Of a stretch of DNA of 64,000 nt, positions 32,272-40,352 are shown piece by piece. Source of the stretch: Alkalicoccobacillus murimartini (GTDB lineage: Bacteria > Bacillota > Bacilli > Bacillales > Bacillaceae_D); contig NZ_JAUSUA010000001.1 in the NCBI RefSeq assembly GCF_030813245.1, positions 124,001 through 188,000 of the forward strand, in the 5' to 3' direction. The translations under genes were made by a program, and so were the position numbers. The number at the start of each line of letters is the position of its first letter. The first letter of the stretch is position 1. The notes beneath the pieces were generated by a model. The model had not been told where the DNA came from. It did not search any database and saw nothing but the letters and a program-made list of their open reading frames with translations.

Positions 32272-32934
32272 ATGACTACATATTTTACTACCTATCATAA
32301 GGAATCTAATTGGCCACCAATGAAGAAGCCAATCAACTCATTACATGATCAAGAGAATGTTCATTATCCAAATTCTCTTGATTTGAATTATAAACAGGTA
32401 GAACTAGATTTAATGGGGGCTCTTAAACGTAGAGAATCAGCGAAAGACATGCAGATTGGCGAATCGATGGACAGGCTCAAGCTAGGCACATTATTAAAAT
32501 GGTCGATAGGGGATATGGATGGAAAAAGAATGTTTCCTTCAGCAGGTCATTTGTATACGATTACATGTTTAGTAGTGGTTAAGCAGCTGAATGGTGTGAA
32601 ACCTGGAATCTATGAATACACACCAGCAACTCATTCTCTTGGATGGCTCTGTGCGTATCAAGAGATCGACAATGCGTTTGTACAGGATGGGATTGATTTT
32701 AATGTATGTTTAGTTCTTGGGACAGACTTTAAAAATGTTAGTAAACACTACGGTGAAAGAGGCTATCGATTTAGTCTTCTAGAAGCAGGACATATGATGC
32801 AAAATGTGCAACTAGTAGCTGCGTCAATAAATGTACGTGTGACTCCAATAGGTGGATTTAAGGATAAAATAGCTAACGAATTTATTCCCCTGATGGATTT
32901 CAAAACGATTTATTTGGTGCCGGTAGGGGAATAG
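32272..32934 (+). CDS. SagB-type nitroreductase-family dehydrogenase
   Basis: The 220-residue protein has features of SagB/ThcOx FMN oxidoreductases: LMGALKRRESAKDM (about 47-60), MFPSAGHLYTI (about 87-97; PSAG-LYP-type motif), GIYEYTPATHSL and the helical signature YGERGYRFSLLEAGHMMQN followed by GGFKD. SagB enzymes oxidise azolines to azoles in thiazole/oxazole-modified peptides. No YcaO cyclodehydratase, E1-like protein or precursor peptide is in the window, so this is a stand-alone member with an unknown substrate. It follows the GNAT gene by 27 nt with AGGAGG before the ATG. Confidence 0.75.
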   Translation: MTTYFTTYHKESNWPPMKKPINSLHDQENVHYPNSLDLNYKQVELDLMGALKRRESAKDMQIGESMDRLKLGTLLKWSIGDMDGKRMFPSAGHLYTITCLVVVKQLNGVKPGIYEYTPATHSLGWLCAYQEIDNAFVQDGIDFNVCLVLGTDFKNVSKHYGERGYRFSLLEAGHMMQNVQLVAASINVRVTPIGGFKDKIANEFIPLMDFKTIYLVPVGE

Positions 32935-32974
32935 AATTAGAAAAAGGAGATTTGTAAAAATATAAACAAAAGAG

Positions 32975-33436
32975 TTATTTTATCATCGTAGGGAAATACA
33001 CACTAGCAATTGTTAGGGTTATCGTCCAAAAGGCTAACCCGGCTATGACCCAATGCAGTAAGTACAATTTAGAAACGCCAATCGTGCGGTAGAAAAGGAT
33101 ACCTAGATGGGAGCTAAGAATCATAGGAATTAAGATTGCTGCGCCAAAAACGCCAAATTTCTTGAATACCTTTTCGATGAGTGCATGCTTCTTTTTTGCA
33201 CCTTGTTTCTTTACTGGAGCCTGAGGGCGTATCGTGTGGTAAGATACATGTTTTTCGAAGTATGAGTAGATAAATAAAAAACCAATAATTCCTACCGCAT
33301 TGCCTGCAAAACAGATGAATGCTACAACAGACGGACTCAATGAAAAAAGGAAAATCCCCAATGGAATCGTTAGAAAGATCTCGATAAAAGGAATAGAACT
33401 CAGAATAAAAAGAGTGAAATATTGAATGATTTCCAA
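32975..33436 (-). CDS. small multidrug export family protein (COG2426 type)
   Basis: The 153-residue membrane protein has about four helices: YFTLFILSSIPFIEIFLTIP (5-24), VVAFICFAGNAVGIIGFLFI, FGAAILIPMILSSHLGIL and a C-terminal helix. A basic loop (KKQGAKKKHALIEKVFKKFG) lies between helices 2 and 3. This matches the putative small multi-drug export family. The TTG at 33436 follows AGGGGG by 7 nt. Its transported substrate is not established. Confidence 0.7.
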   Translation of the reverse strand: MEIIQYFTLFILSSIPFIEIFLTIPLGIFLFSLSPSVVAFICFAGNAVGIIGFLFIYSYFEKHVSYHTIRPQAPVKKQGAKKKHALIEKVFKKFGVFGAAILIPMILSSHLGILFYRTIGVSKLYLLHWVIAGLAFWTITLTIASVYFPTMIK

Positions 33437-33539
33437 GCTCTAGCCCCCTTGTGTTAGTTTGTCCTCTACAATGTATTTCGCCCATGGACTTTTTATGAGT
33501 AGATTAATGAGGGGTCTCTAAAAATCTTATTTAATCGGT

Positions 33540-33600
33540 TATAATGAATGGATATATTTATCCTTAAAGCAGAGTGAATCTTAGATCCTCTCTGCTTTTT
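33540..33600 (+). promoter_or_regulatory. -10 element and downstream terminator: possible attenuator or small RNA
   Basis: TATAAT at 33540-33545 is followed by a hairpin, AAAGCAGAG (33566-33574) with CTCTGCTTT-type right arm (33590-33598), and six T. No coding sequence lies between them. About 95 bp further starts the first of two small membrane genes. The element could be a transcription attenuator for those genes or the end of a very short RNA. Confidence 0.4.
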
Positions 33601-33694
33601 TCTGTTTACGTCCTGATGAATTTCTACTGAGTAGAAAATGACTTTTGTTTCCTAACATAAGTGGGTAGGGAGTAAGTAAGGGCGGTGATCTGTG

Positions 33695-33952
33695 ATGAGT
33701 CAATGGCGTAGAATCGATACCTTCATTAGAATCTTCTTTTTTGTCCCTATTTTTACTTTTTCAATGATTATGACATTTGGTCATTACGGATCAACAAATA
33801 CACTTCATTTTGCTTTAGGAGGAGTAGCCGTTATGATGCTCACATTAGGCATAAATGCGTGGAGATTTAATAAACGAAAGGATGCTTTGACGAACTTTAT
33901 TTGCGGAGTGATTTTGTTGCTTGTGATTGGAATCGTTCGATTTATTTATTGA
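33695..33952 (+). CDS. small membrane protein, tandem paralogue 1
   Basis: The 85-residue protein begins MSQWRRIDTFIRIFFFVPIF and has three predicted helices, the last ending the protein (VILLLVIGIVRFIY). GGGCGGTGA precedes the ATG at 33695. The downstream gene begins MSQWRKVDIIVRLGF, with the same helix spacing, so the two are tandem duplicates. Family and function are unknown. Confidence 0.65.
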   Translation: MSQWRRIDTFIRIFFFVPIFTFSMIMTFGHYGSTNTLHFALGGVAVMMLTLGINAWRFNKRKDALTNFICGVILLLVIGIVRFIY

Positions 33953-33981
33953 TTCAAGTTGTGAAGAGGAGGTGAAGTATA

Positions 33982-34227
33982 ATGAGTCAATGGCGTAAGG
34001 TGGATATTATCGTTCGGTTGGGCTTTATCGTTGTTTTTATTTTGGTTGCAGCTGTATCAGTCGATCATGCATTTTCATCTGACCGATTCATTATGATTTT
34101 ATTCATTTGCTTGGCAAGTTCGTTTGTCATTTCAGGAGTTATTGCGTTTTTTTATAAGGAACAAAAAGCGGGATGGGTCAATACGATTGCTGGGGTTATC
34201 ATGTTTACTCTCTTCGTATGGATGTAG
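33982..34227 (+). CDS. small membrane protein, tandem paralogue 2
   Basis: The 81-residue protein begins MSQWRKVDIIVRLGFIVVFI and has three predicted helices with short loops, ending AGVIMFTLFVWM. It is a diverged copy of the gene 30 nt upstream (shared MSQWR-x-D-x-x-x-R start and a C-terminal N-x-I-x-GVI motif). GAGGAGGTG precedes the ATG. Function unknown. Confidence 0.65.
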   Translation: MSQWRKVDIIVRLGFIVVFILVAAVSVDHAFSSDRFIMILFICLASSFVISGVIAFFYKEQKAGWVNTIAGVIMFTLFVWM

Positions 34228-34332
34228 TCGTTTTAGTTCACACTACGTTCTATGCTAATATAAGGAAGAATTTATACTGTATTTCTGTCTAGTAAGATGA
34301 ACTGATAAATAAAACGCAAAGAAGGGGATTGG

Positions 34333-35811
34333 ATGACACAACAAGGTATTCAAAATAAAGCAGGGTGGAACTTTGATAATAGCTATTCAATGTTACCAAA
34401 GGATTTTTATAGTTTGTTTGAACCTAATCCAGTGGAATTAGCAGAGCTTGTTTTATTTAATGAAGAACTCGCGACTTCGCTTGGTCTGGAAAAGGAAGCT
34501 CTGAAACAAGGCGAGGACTTAGACGTACTTGCGGGTAACACCATACCTGAAGGAGGACATGCCCTAGCTCAGGCTTATGCTGGACATCAGTTTGGCAACT
34601 TTACAATGCTAGGGGACGGTCGGGCGCTGTTGGTTGGGGAGCAAATTACGCCAGAAAACAAACGCTTTGATATCCAATTAAAGGGTTCAGGCCGGACCAC
34701 TTTTTCACGTAGTGGTGACGGACGTGCTGCACTTGGCCCTATGTTACGTGAGTATATTATAAGCGAAGCCATGTACGGACTCGGTATACCAACTACACGG
34801 AGCCTTGCTGTTGTCACAACGGGAGAGCTTGTTCTTCGAGAAATTGGATTGCCTGGAGCTGTTATGACTCGGGTTGCATCAAGTCATCTGCGGGTAGGTA
34901 CATTTCAATACGCTGCGGCAAAAGGAAAGACCGAAGAACTAAAAGAGCTAGCAGATTATGCGATCAACCGACATTACCCAGAAGCTGCTTCTGCAGATAA
35001 TCCGTATCTTACCTTTTATCAACAGGTATTAAAAAGACAAGCTGAGCTCATTGCTGAATGGCAACTCGTAGGGTTTATTCATGGGGTCATGAACACCGAT
35101 AATATGGCGATTAGTGGTGAAACCATTGATTACGGTCCGTGTGCATTTATGAACACATACAATCCAGAAACGGTTTTCAGTTCTATCGATGTACAAGCGC
35201 GCTACGCCTATGGGAATCAGCCTTATATTGCAAACTGGAATCTCGCTCGCTTTGCAGAGACCCTTGTCCCACTCATTCATGATGATAAGGACGAAGCGAT
35301 CAAACTTGTTCAAGACGAGTTAGCCAACTTCAAAAAAGTCTATCTTAACAGTTGGTATAACGGCATGAGCAAGAAACTTGGACTATTTACTATAGAAGAA
35401 CAAGATCAAGAATTGATTGATAACCTGCTTAGCGTGATGGAAGAAGCTCAAGCAGATTTCACAAACACGTTCAGAGCGCTCACATTAGCAAATCATTCAG
35501 AAGAACCAGCATTAACTTGTTCCAAACCATTTGCAGATTGGCACGAAAAGTGGAAGACAAGACTCACACGCCAAGCCCAATCAGCCGACGAAGTGCAACA
35601 ACTCATGAAAACGTATAATCCAGCCGTCATCCCACGTAACCATCGTGTCGAGGAAGCACTTGATGCAGCTGTGGAAGACGGTGATTACAGCATCGTGAAG
35701 CAACTGCTCCAAGTATTAAAGGACCCGTATGCTTATAGCAGTGAGCAGGAAGCTTATAAAGCAGGACCAGGAGATGAAGGTAAGGATTATCGGACGTTTT
35801 GTGGGACTTGA
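34333..35811 (+). CDS. selO: protein adenylyltransferase SelO (YdiU family)
   Basis: The 492-residue protein is full length for SelO, a pseudokinase-fold enzyme that transfers AMP from ATP to Ser, Thr or Tyr of proteins in the oxidative stress response. It shows [78 protein letters not shown] (the metal-binding HG-x-x-NTDN motif) and DYGPCAFM. The Cys three residues from the end (TFCGT) is at the position of the conserved Sec/Cys of the family. It is a single gene with AGAAGGGG before the ATG and a terminator after it. Confidence 0.9.
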   Translation: MTQQGIQNKAGWNFDNSYSMLPKDFYSLFEPNPVELAELVLFNEELATSLGLEKEALKQGEDLDVLAGNTIPEGGHALAQAYAGHQFGNFTMLGDGRALLVGEQITPENKRFDIQLKGSGRTTFSRSGDGRAALGPMLREYIISEAMYGLGIPTTRSLAVVTTGELVLREIGLPGAVMTRVASSHLRVGTFQYAAAKGKTEELKELADYAINRHYPEAASADNPYLTFYQQVLKRQAELIAEWQLVGFIHGVMNTDNMAISGETIDYGPCAFMNTYNPETVFSSIDVQARYAYGNQPYIANWNLARFAETLVPLIHDDKDEAIKLVQDELANFKKVYLNSWYNGMSKKLGLFTIEEQDQELIDNLLSVMEEAQADFTNTFRALTLANHSEEPALTCSKPFADWHEKWKTRLTRQAQSADEVQQLMKTYNPAVIPRNHRVEEALDAAVEDGDYSIVKQLLQVLKDPYAYSSEQEAYKAGPGDEGKDYRTFCGT

Positions 35812-35828
35812 TGAATAGAGCGAGATAT

Positions 35829-35857
35829 TAGTCCTTTAGAGTTCTGAAGGGCTATTT
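35829..35857 (+). terminator. rho-independent terminator
   Basis: TAGTCCTT (35829-35836) pairs, with one G-U, with AAGGGCTA (35847-35854), followed by TTTCTTT. It ends selO. Confidence 0.6.
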
Positions 35858-35909
35858 CTTTGAACAAACTTAGGTTTATAATTGCTTAGCACAATTGGAG
35901 GGAATTTCA

Positions 35910-36395
35910 TTGAAACACCTAACCTACACTTATAAAAACTTCACTATTAGCACAGACAAACAACAATTAGATCTAGAAGTTATTCATCATTTCCTAACCA
36001 AAGAATCTTACTGGTGGGCAGAGGATACGCCTAAAGAGTTAGTTACGATTGCGATAGAGAATTCTATTCTTTGCTATGGTATGTATGAGCAAGATCTAGA
36101 ACATGGCGGGTACAATCTAGTTGGCTTTGCACGTGTCATTTCTGATTTAGTTCGTTTTTCATGGTTATGTGATGTATTTATCCTTCCTAATTACAGGGGA
36201 CATGGTCTAAGTAAATGGTTGCTACAGGTCATTACAGAACACCCTCAGTTAAGTGGGACTCGTTTTAATCTAGGTACAAACGATGCTCACACACTGTATG
36301 AACAATATGGTTTTTCAGCGCTGCAAGATTCAGAAAGAAGAATGGAAAGACCAATAGATTGGAGTAAGATCTATAAGGGGCATGCATTAGAGTAG
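35910..36395 (+). CDS. GNAT family N-acetyltransferase
   Basis: The 161-residue protein has the compact GNAT pattern: LVGFARVISDLVRFSWLCDV (about 69-88), FILPNYRGHGLSKWLLQVIT with the acetyl-CoA loop RGHGLS, and LGTNDAHTLYEQYGFSALQ. The last 20 residues contain ERRMERPIDW, as in a common Bacillus acetyltransferase group. GGAGGG is 7 nt before the TTG at 35910, which is preferred over the TTG at 35895 that overlaps it. Substrate unknown. Confidence 0.75.
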   Translation: MKHLTYTYKNFTISTDKQQLDLEVIHHFLTKESYWWAEDTPKELVTIAIENSILCYGMYEQDLEHGGYNLVGFARVISDLVRFSWLCDVFILPNYRGHGLSKWLLQVITEHPQLSGTRFNLGTNDAHTLYEQYGFSALQDSERRMERPIDWSKIYKGHALE

Positions 36396-36420
36396 ATTTC
36401 CCTTACTATTTGTAGCAATC

Positions 36421-36455
36421 AACCAATATCTGATGTGATATTGGTTTTTATTTTT
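36421..36455 (+). terminator. rho-independent terminator
   Basis: AACCAATATC (36421-36430) pairs perfectly with GATATTGGTT (36437-36446), followed by a T-rich tail to 36455. Confidence 0.8.
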
Positions 36456-36544
36456 GAATGTGATAAATAAAATTTTACAAACCGAGATCGCCATATTATA
36501 GTTATTAAAGACACTTTATATCTATAAAAGGGGAGATGATTTAA

Positions 36545-37102
36545 ATGGATCAAAGATTAAAAAGAAAAATTCAAAATTTAGATAGGATTGAACGGGTAGA
36601 AGCGGATGAAGTGTATACGTATTTATCGCCTAAGCATGATGACTCAGTCTTAGATCTTGGGGCAGGAACAGGGTATATCTCACTAGCTATTGCTAAACAC
36701 GTGAAATCAGTGGTTGCCTTTGACTTTGATTCGGATATTCTTGATTATCTTTATAAGATTTGCAGCCAAAAGAACATTACTAACATTGAAACATGTGTAG
36801 GAAACTTTAAAGAAATTCCATTACGTACAAACTACTTTGACAAAGCTGTAGCCTCTATTTCTCTGCATGAAGTTCAACCACTCTCTTTGGCATTACGTGA
36901 GATTTATAGAGTACTAAAAGACGAAGGTTTATTTGTCTGCATTGAAATAGAAAGAGTCAAAGGCATCAAAGCACCTAGAGTTTCTTCGGAAGAAATGAAA
37001 GCTGAAATGTTGAAAGCGGGATTTTCAATTGAAGAAGTGATCAATGCTGATACAAAAGTAGCCAATCAACCAGTGTATATAATCGTAGGTCGAAAAAAAT
37101 AA
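36545..37102 (+). CDS. class I SAM-dependent methyltransferase
   Basis: The 185-residue protein has the SAM-binding motif I VLDLGAGTGYISLAIAKHV (about 35-53), the acidic end of strand 2 (VVAFDFDSDIL), and ASISLHEVQPLSLALREIYR at the post-motif region. It belongs to the UbiE/Methyltransf_11 group acting on small molecules. AAAGGGGAG precedes the ATG at 36545. It is convergent with a small membrane gene across a shared terminator. Confidence 0.8.
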   Translation: MDQRLKRKIQNLDRIERVEADEVYTYLSPKHDDSVLDLGAGTGYISLAIAKHVKSVVAFDFDSDILDYLYKICSQKNITNIETCVGNFKEIPLRTNYFDKAVASISLHEVQPLSLALREIYRVLKDEGLFVCIEIERVKGIKAPRVSSEEMKAEMLKAGFSIEEVINADTKVANQPVYIIVGRKK

Positions 37103-37114
37103 AAGTAGGATCGC

Positions 37115-37154
37115 AAAAAAGAACGTAGTGCCTATAAGCTCTACGTTCTTTTTT
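37115..37154. terminator. bidirectional terminator
   Basis: AAAAAAGAACGTAG (37115-37128) pairs perfectly with CTACGTTCTTTTTT (37141-37154), giving a T-run on both strands. The right arm covers the last codons of the minus-strand gene. Confidence 0.85.
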
Positions 37155-37431
37155 GAAAGGAGTAATATATAAGGAGCATAAATCCAGTTGAGACTATTGT
37201 TCTAACAATTAAACCTATTAAATAGAGATAAGTGCCTCTCTCTCGAGTTAGATATTCCTTTGTATAATAACTAATAGCAACTGCAAAGAAAAAATAAAGA
37301 ATAATACCTATTATTCTCAACATTCTAGTTCGCTTTTTTCGCTTCTTCAAGTGAGCTGTAGCGACTCTAGACAATATTTTTGGATCTGATGCTTCATTTG
37401 ATGTTGCCTTAAACGTGTTGATCGATGACAC
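37141..37431 (-). CDS. small hypothetical membrane protein
   Basis: The 96-residue protein has a cytoplasmic basic N-terminus (AHLKKRKKRTRMLRI) and two hydrophobic helices, IIGIILYFFFAVAISYYTKE and YLIGLIVRTIVSTGFMLLIY. GTG at 37431 follows GGAGG by 8 nt, a good start. No family is recognised. Confidence 0.65.
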   Translation of the reverse strand: MSSINTFKATSNEASDPKILSRVATAHLKKRKKRTRMLRIIGIILYFFFAVAISYYTKEYLTRERGTYLYLIGLIVRTIVSTGFMLLIYYSFQKRT

Positions 37432-37530
37432 TTAGTTACCTCCAAATTTATTCTATGCATTATTTTACCATATACGAATCAATTCATGTTTTTTTGACAG
37501 GGATTTTGTTGTTTTCGTCGAACTATGTAG

Positions 37531-37926
37531 TTATGCAAAACAAAGAACAAAAGGTGCGCCTTTTACACAATGGTCTAATTCTGTTTTAAAATCAGGCTCT
37601 TTGATAAGATTCATTGCTTGCTGATAGTTAAAGAATCCAATCTCAAGACTTTCCTCACATGTGGTGGGAGTTCCGGAGATGAGAGTACCACTCCACCAGA
37701 TATGACATACATTACGGCTGATTTCTTGAGAGATCCCAAGGAAATTATGCAGAGAGACCGTTAATCCCGTTTCTTCTTTGACTTCTCTGACAGCAGCCCT
37801 TCGATAACTTTCACCAGATTCAACGTGACCACCTGGGAGTTCCCAGCCTCTTAGAGGATCTTTTTTTAGTAGGATGTGACCTTCATCATTATAGACAACG
37901 ACGGCAGATGTGATGGTAAAAGGCAT
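37531..37926 (-). CDS. NUDIX hydrolase
   Basis: The 131-residue protein carries a full Nudix box, GGHVESGESYRRAAVREVKE followed by ETGL (about 35-58), with the REVxEE metal-binding core. Nudix enzymes hydrolyse nucleoside diphosphates linked to another group, such as oxidised nucleotides or ADP-ribose. CGGAGG lies 7 nt before the ATG at 37926, so the longer frame to 37965 is not used. Confidence 0.85.
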   Translation of the reverse strand: MPFTITSAVVVYNDEGHILLKKDPLRGWELPGGHVESGESYRRAAVREVKEETGLTVSLHNFLGISQEISRNVCHIWWSGTLISGTPTTCEESLEIGFFNYQQAMNLIKEPDFKTELDHCVKGAPFVLCFA

Positions 37927-38058
37927 AGACAAACCTCCGTATGAAAGTTTTCTTATAGTATACAATTCTTTAACGAAGTGTGTTATGAGATTTATAATTT
38001 AACAAGAGCAAACAGACAGATTTAAACAAGCTACACTCATGACATAACACTTTCCATA

Positions 38059-38094
38059 CCCCCTCCATACTATGAGGGGTTTTCTTTGTTTTTA
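38059..38094 (+). terminator. orphan terminator-like hairpin
   Basis: CCCCTC (38060-38065) pairs with GAGGGG (38074-38079), followed by TTTTCTTTGTTTTT. No plus-strand gene ends upstream, since the neighbour at 37531-37926 is on the minus strand. It may end a short unannotated RNA or be a relic. Confidence 0.45.
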
Positions 38095-38170
38095 AGATAG
38101 CAAGCTAAATCAAAAAATGTGTGAAGCATCCTCATATAATGAATATAAGAAAGGCAGGTGAGACTGAATT

Positions 38171-39055
38171 GTGAAGAATAAGACTAATGTAGTCCAGCAA
38201 GCCATTGGCTATATTGAAGACAAAATCTTTGATTCTGATTTAATGGCAGAAAGTGTAGCTAATCATGTAGGGTATTCGGTTTTTCATTTTCATCGACTGT
38301 TTTATCGTGAAACAGGATTTTCGACTACTGACTATATTAAAAAGCGAAGGCTCACGGTTTCGAGCCGTCTATTACTACATTCAAATGAGCCTGTTATTAT
38401 GATTGCATTTTCGGGTGGTTTTAATAGTCAAGAAGCCTTCACTAGAGCTTTTAAAAAAGAGTTTGGAGTCACACCAGGAAAATATCGGACGTTATTCAGA
38501 ATTAATATTCTTAATAAAGGGGTGCAGAGTAAGATGGCGACAAAAATTAAAGGATGGTTTTTAAGTGGGAGTAATCCAGATAAATATGAGACAGCATTGG
38601 ATGATGTACACGTTCATCAAGGAAAACAGGCCGCTTACATTAAATCGACTACGGTCAGTGGTGATGATGAGTTTGCTACATTAATGCAACAATTTAAGGC
38701 TACAAATTTTATTGGAAAACGAATGAGATTATCAGGGTTCATTAAAACAGAGGATGTTCAAAACCTTTGTGGGTTGTGGATGAGGGTAGATAATCGTTCT
38801 GATGAAGTATTGCAATTCGATAATATGCATAATCGTAAAATCTCCGGGACAACTAATTGGAATTACTATACAATTGTATTGGATGTACCCAACCAGGCTA
38901 ATTCAATTTCAGTTGGCTTATTACTAGCAGGTAAGGGTAAGGTATGGGTGGATAGTTTGAAGTTTGATGAGGTGGATCTTTCTGTTGACGTAACGAATCT
39001 AGATTTCTCAAATGACATGCACGAGGAACCTGTAAATTTCTCATTTGAGGAGTAG
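38171..39055 (+). CDS. AraC family regulator with N-terminal HTH and C-terminal beta domain
   Basis: The 294-residue protein has the AraC double helix-turn-helix at the N-terminus (about 8-108): AESVANHVGYSVFHFHRLFY and MIAFSGGFNSQEAFTRAFKK followed by EFGVTPGKYR. The C-terminal part (about 125-294) is not a GyrI domain. Segments such as FIGKRMRLSGFIKTEDVQNL and ISVGLLLAGKGKVWVDSLKF look like a jelly-roll carbohydrate-binding-like fold. A GTG start at 38171 is used, after AGGTGAGACTGAATT. It precedes two membrane protein genes. Confidence 0.8.
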   Translation: MKNKTNVVQQAIGYIEDKIFDSDLMAESVANHVGYSVFHFHRLFYRETGFSTTDYIKKRRLTVSSRLLLHSNEPVIMIAFSGGFNSQEAFTRAFKKEFGVTPGKYRTLFRINILNKGVQSKMATKIKGWFLSGSNPDKYETALDDVHVHQGKQAAYIKSTTVSGDDEFATLMQQFKATNFIGKRMRLSGFIKTEDVQNLCGLWMRVDNRSDEVLQFDNMHNRKISGTTNWNYYTIVLDVPNQANSISVGLLLAGKGKVWVDSLKFDEVDLSVDVTNLDFSNDMHEEPVNFSFEE

Positions 39056-39078
39056 TTTTTTTAAGAAAGGAGCTTTGT

Positions 39079-39705
39079 ATGAAAATCCCTGCATCACTTG
39101 GAATCGGTAGCTGGGTGTTTGCTGCCGCTTATTTTATGTATGAACCATTTGCGATGGCGGCATCTACCGCTCCTTATAACTGGTTATTACAACCAATGAG
39201 TGATCTTGGAGTAACGGAATGTGGTGTAAATACATACCCCATGGCTGGTTATGAAATTTGTTCCCCACATGCGCCTATTGTGAATAGCCTATTCTTGCTA
39301 ACGTCGCTCGCAATTATCATAGGTTCTTTATTTTTATACCAACAGGTGAAAATGATTCGGGGAATTGGATTGGCGACCATTCTTCTAATTATATTTGCAG
39401 TTGGGAATGGTTTCAGTCTTATACCAGCTAATGTGAGCTTTATGTGGCATACGATTCCTGCTGTTTTTTCTATGCTTTCAGTGGGGCCGGCTCTTTGGTT
39501 ATATGGACGTAATCTTAAAAAAGGAAAATGGCTATCTTATAGCTCAAGCGCACTTATTGGGTTATTGTTTATCGGATTTTTTATGGTAGCTATCTATAAA
39601 CTTGAAATAGGTGGATTGTTACAGCGAATATTTTATGGAGTGGTTTATATTTGGGGGATAAGTATGAGTTGGATTCTTATAAGAGAAGAAAGTAATAAAC
39701 CATGA
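39079..39705 (+). CDS. DUF998 family membrane protein
   Basis: The 208-residue protein has six to seven membrane helices and the DUF998 hallmarks: an early LLQPMSDLGVTECG in the first outer loop and, after the third helix, NGFSLIPANVSFMWHTIPAV. AAAGGAG precedes the ATG at 39079, 23 nt after the AraC gene. The last four nt overlap the next gene. Function unknown. Confidence 0.75.
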   Translation: MKIPASLGIGSWVFAAAYFMYEPFAMAASTAPYNWLLQPMSDLGVTECGVNTYPMAGYEICSPHAPIVNSLFLLTSLAIIIGSLFLYQQVKMIRGIGLATILLIIFAVGNGFSLIPANVSFMWHTIPAVFSMLSVGPALWLYGRNLKKGKWLSYSSSALIGLLFIGFFMVAIYKLEIGGLLQRIFYGVVYIWGISMSWILIREESNKP

Positions 39706-40163
39706 AGTTCTTACAATTTTTTTCATGGGGTACTTTGCTCGTATTTCTGATTCATGTGGGCTATCTTATCTATTTCTGGCCTATCTTACCGGCGGAGATT
39801 CCGATTAACTATGGGGCAGGTGGACCAGATAGCTGGGGTAGTAAAGCGTTGTTATGTATAATGCCTGGAATTGGTGTGGTGATGTGGTTATTTATTCATC
39901 TAATATCTCTGAATCCCGAGGAATTTAATTATATCAACTTAACAGAAGAGAATAAGCATCTGCAATTTAAGATGGGTAGAAAATTAAGTATTGTTGTTAA
40001 GAATTGTACCGTTTTACTCTTTATTTTTGGAAACCAAGGAATGCTGGCAGGTGCGTTAAATGAAAGCCAGATCCTTCCCTTAAGCCTTGTTGCTATTAGT
40101 TTGATAGGCATGATGAGTTACTTATTTTATGCTCTTTTCTGGTCAGCTACATTAAAGACATAA
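39702..40163 (+). CDS. DUF1648 family membrane protein
   Basis: The 153-residue protein has four predicted helices and near the start the DUF1648 pattern LPAEIPINYGAGGPDSWGSK (about 29-48). This domain occurs in SdpI-like and other small membrane proteins. It overlaps the DUF998 gene by 4 nt (ATGA), so the pair is translationally coupled. Array 2 begins directly after its stop, and no terminator for it is visible. Confidence 0.7.
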   Translation: MKFLQFFSWGTLLVFLIHVGYLIYFWPILPAEIPINYGAGGPDSWGSKALLCIMPGIGVVMWLFIHLISLNPEEFNYINLTEENKHLQFKMGRKLSIVVKNCTVLLFIFGNQGMLAGALNESQILPLSLVAISLIGMMSYLFYALFWSATLKT

Positions 40164-40167
40164 TGAG

Positions 40168-40283
40168 TGGAAAAGGGAATCTAACAAGCGAAGATTAGCT
40201 CTAACATGGGAAAAAGGGGATCTAACGAGCGAAGATTAGCTCTAACATGGGAGAAAAGGTATCTAACAAGCGAAGATCACTAC
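40168..40283. repeat. intergenic array 2: 41-bp tandem units made of two TCTAAC half-units
   Basis: TCTAAC starts at 40180, 40200, 40221, 40241 and 40262, giving spacings of 20, 21, 20 and 21. Alternate half-units read TCTAACAAGCGAAGATTAGC and TCTAACATGGGAAAAAGGGG, so the true tandem unit is 41 bp in about 2.5 copies. The array lies between the DUF1648 gene and the terminator of the convergent metallophosphoesterase gene. Confidence 0.8.
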
Positions 40284-40310
40284 AAACATACAAAAAAACC
40301 AACCCATCAC

Positions 40311-40343
40311 AAAAAAATAGCACAGACCTCAAAGTCTGTGCTA
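40311..40343 (-). terminator. terminator of the metallophosphoesterase gene
   Basis: TAGCACAGAC (40318-40327) pairs perfectly with GTCTGTGCTA (40334-40343). On the minus strand it is followed by seven T (40311-40317). Confidence 0.85.
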
Positions 40344-40352
40344 CCACAATTT

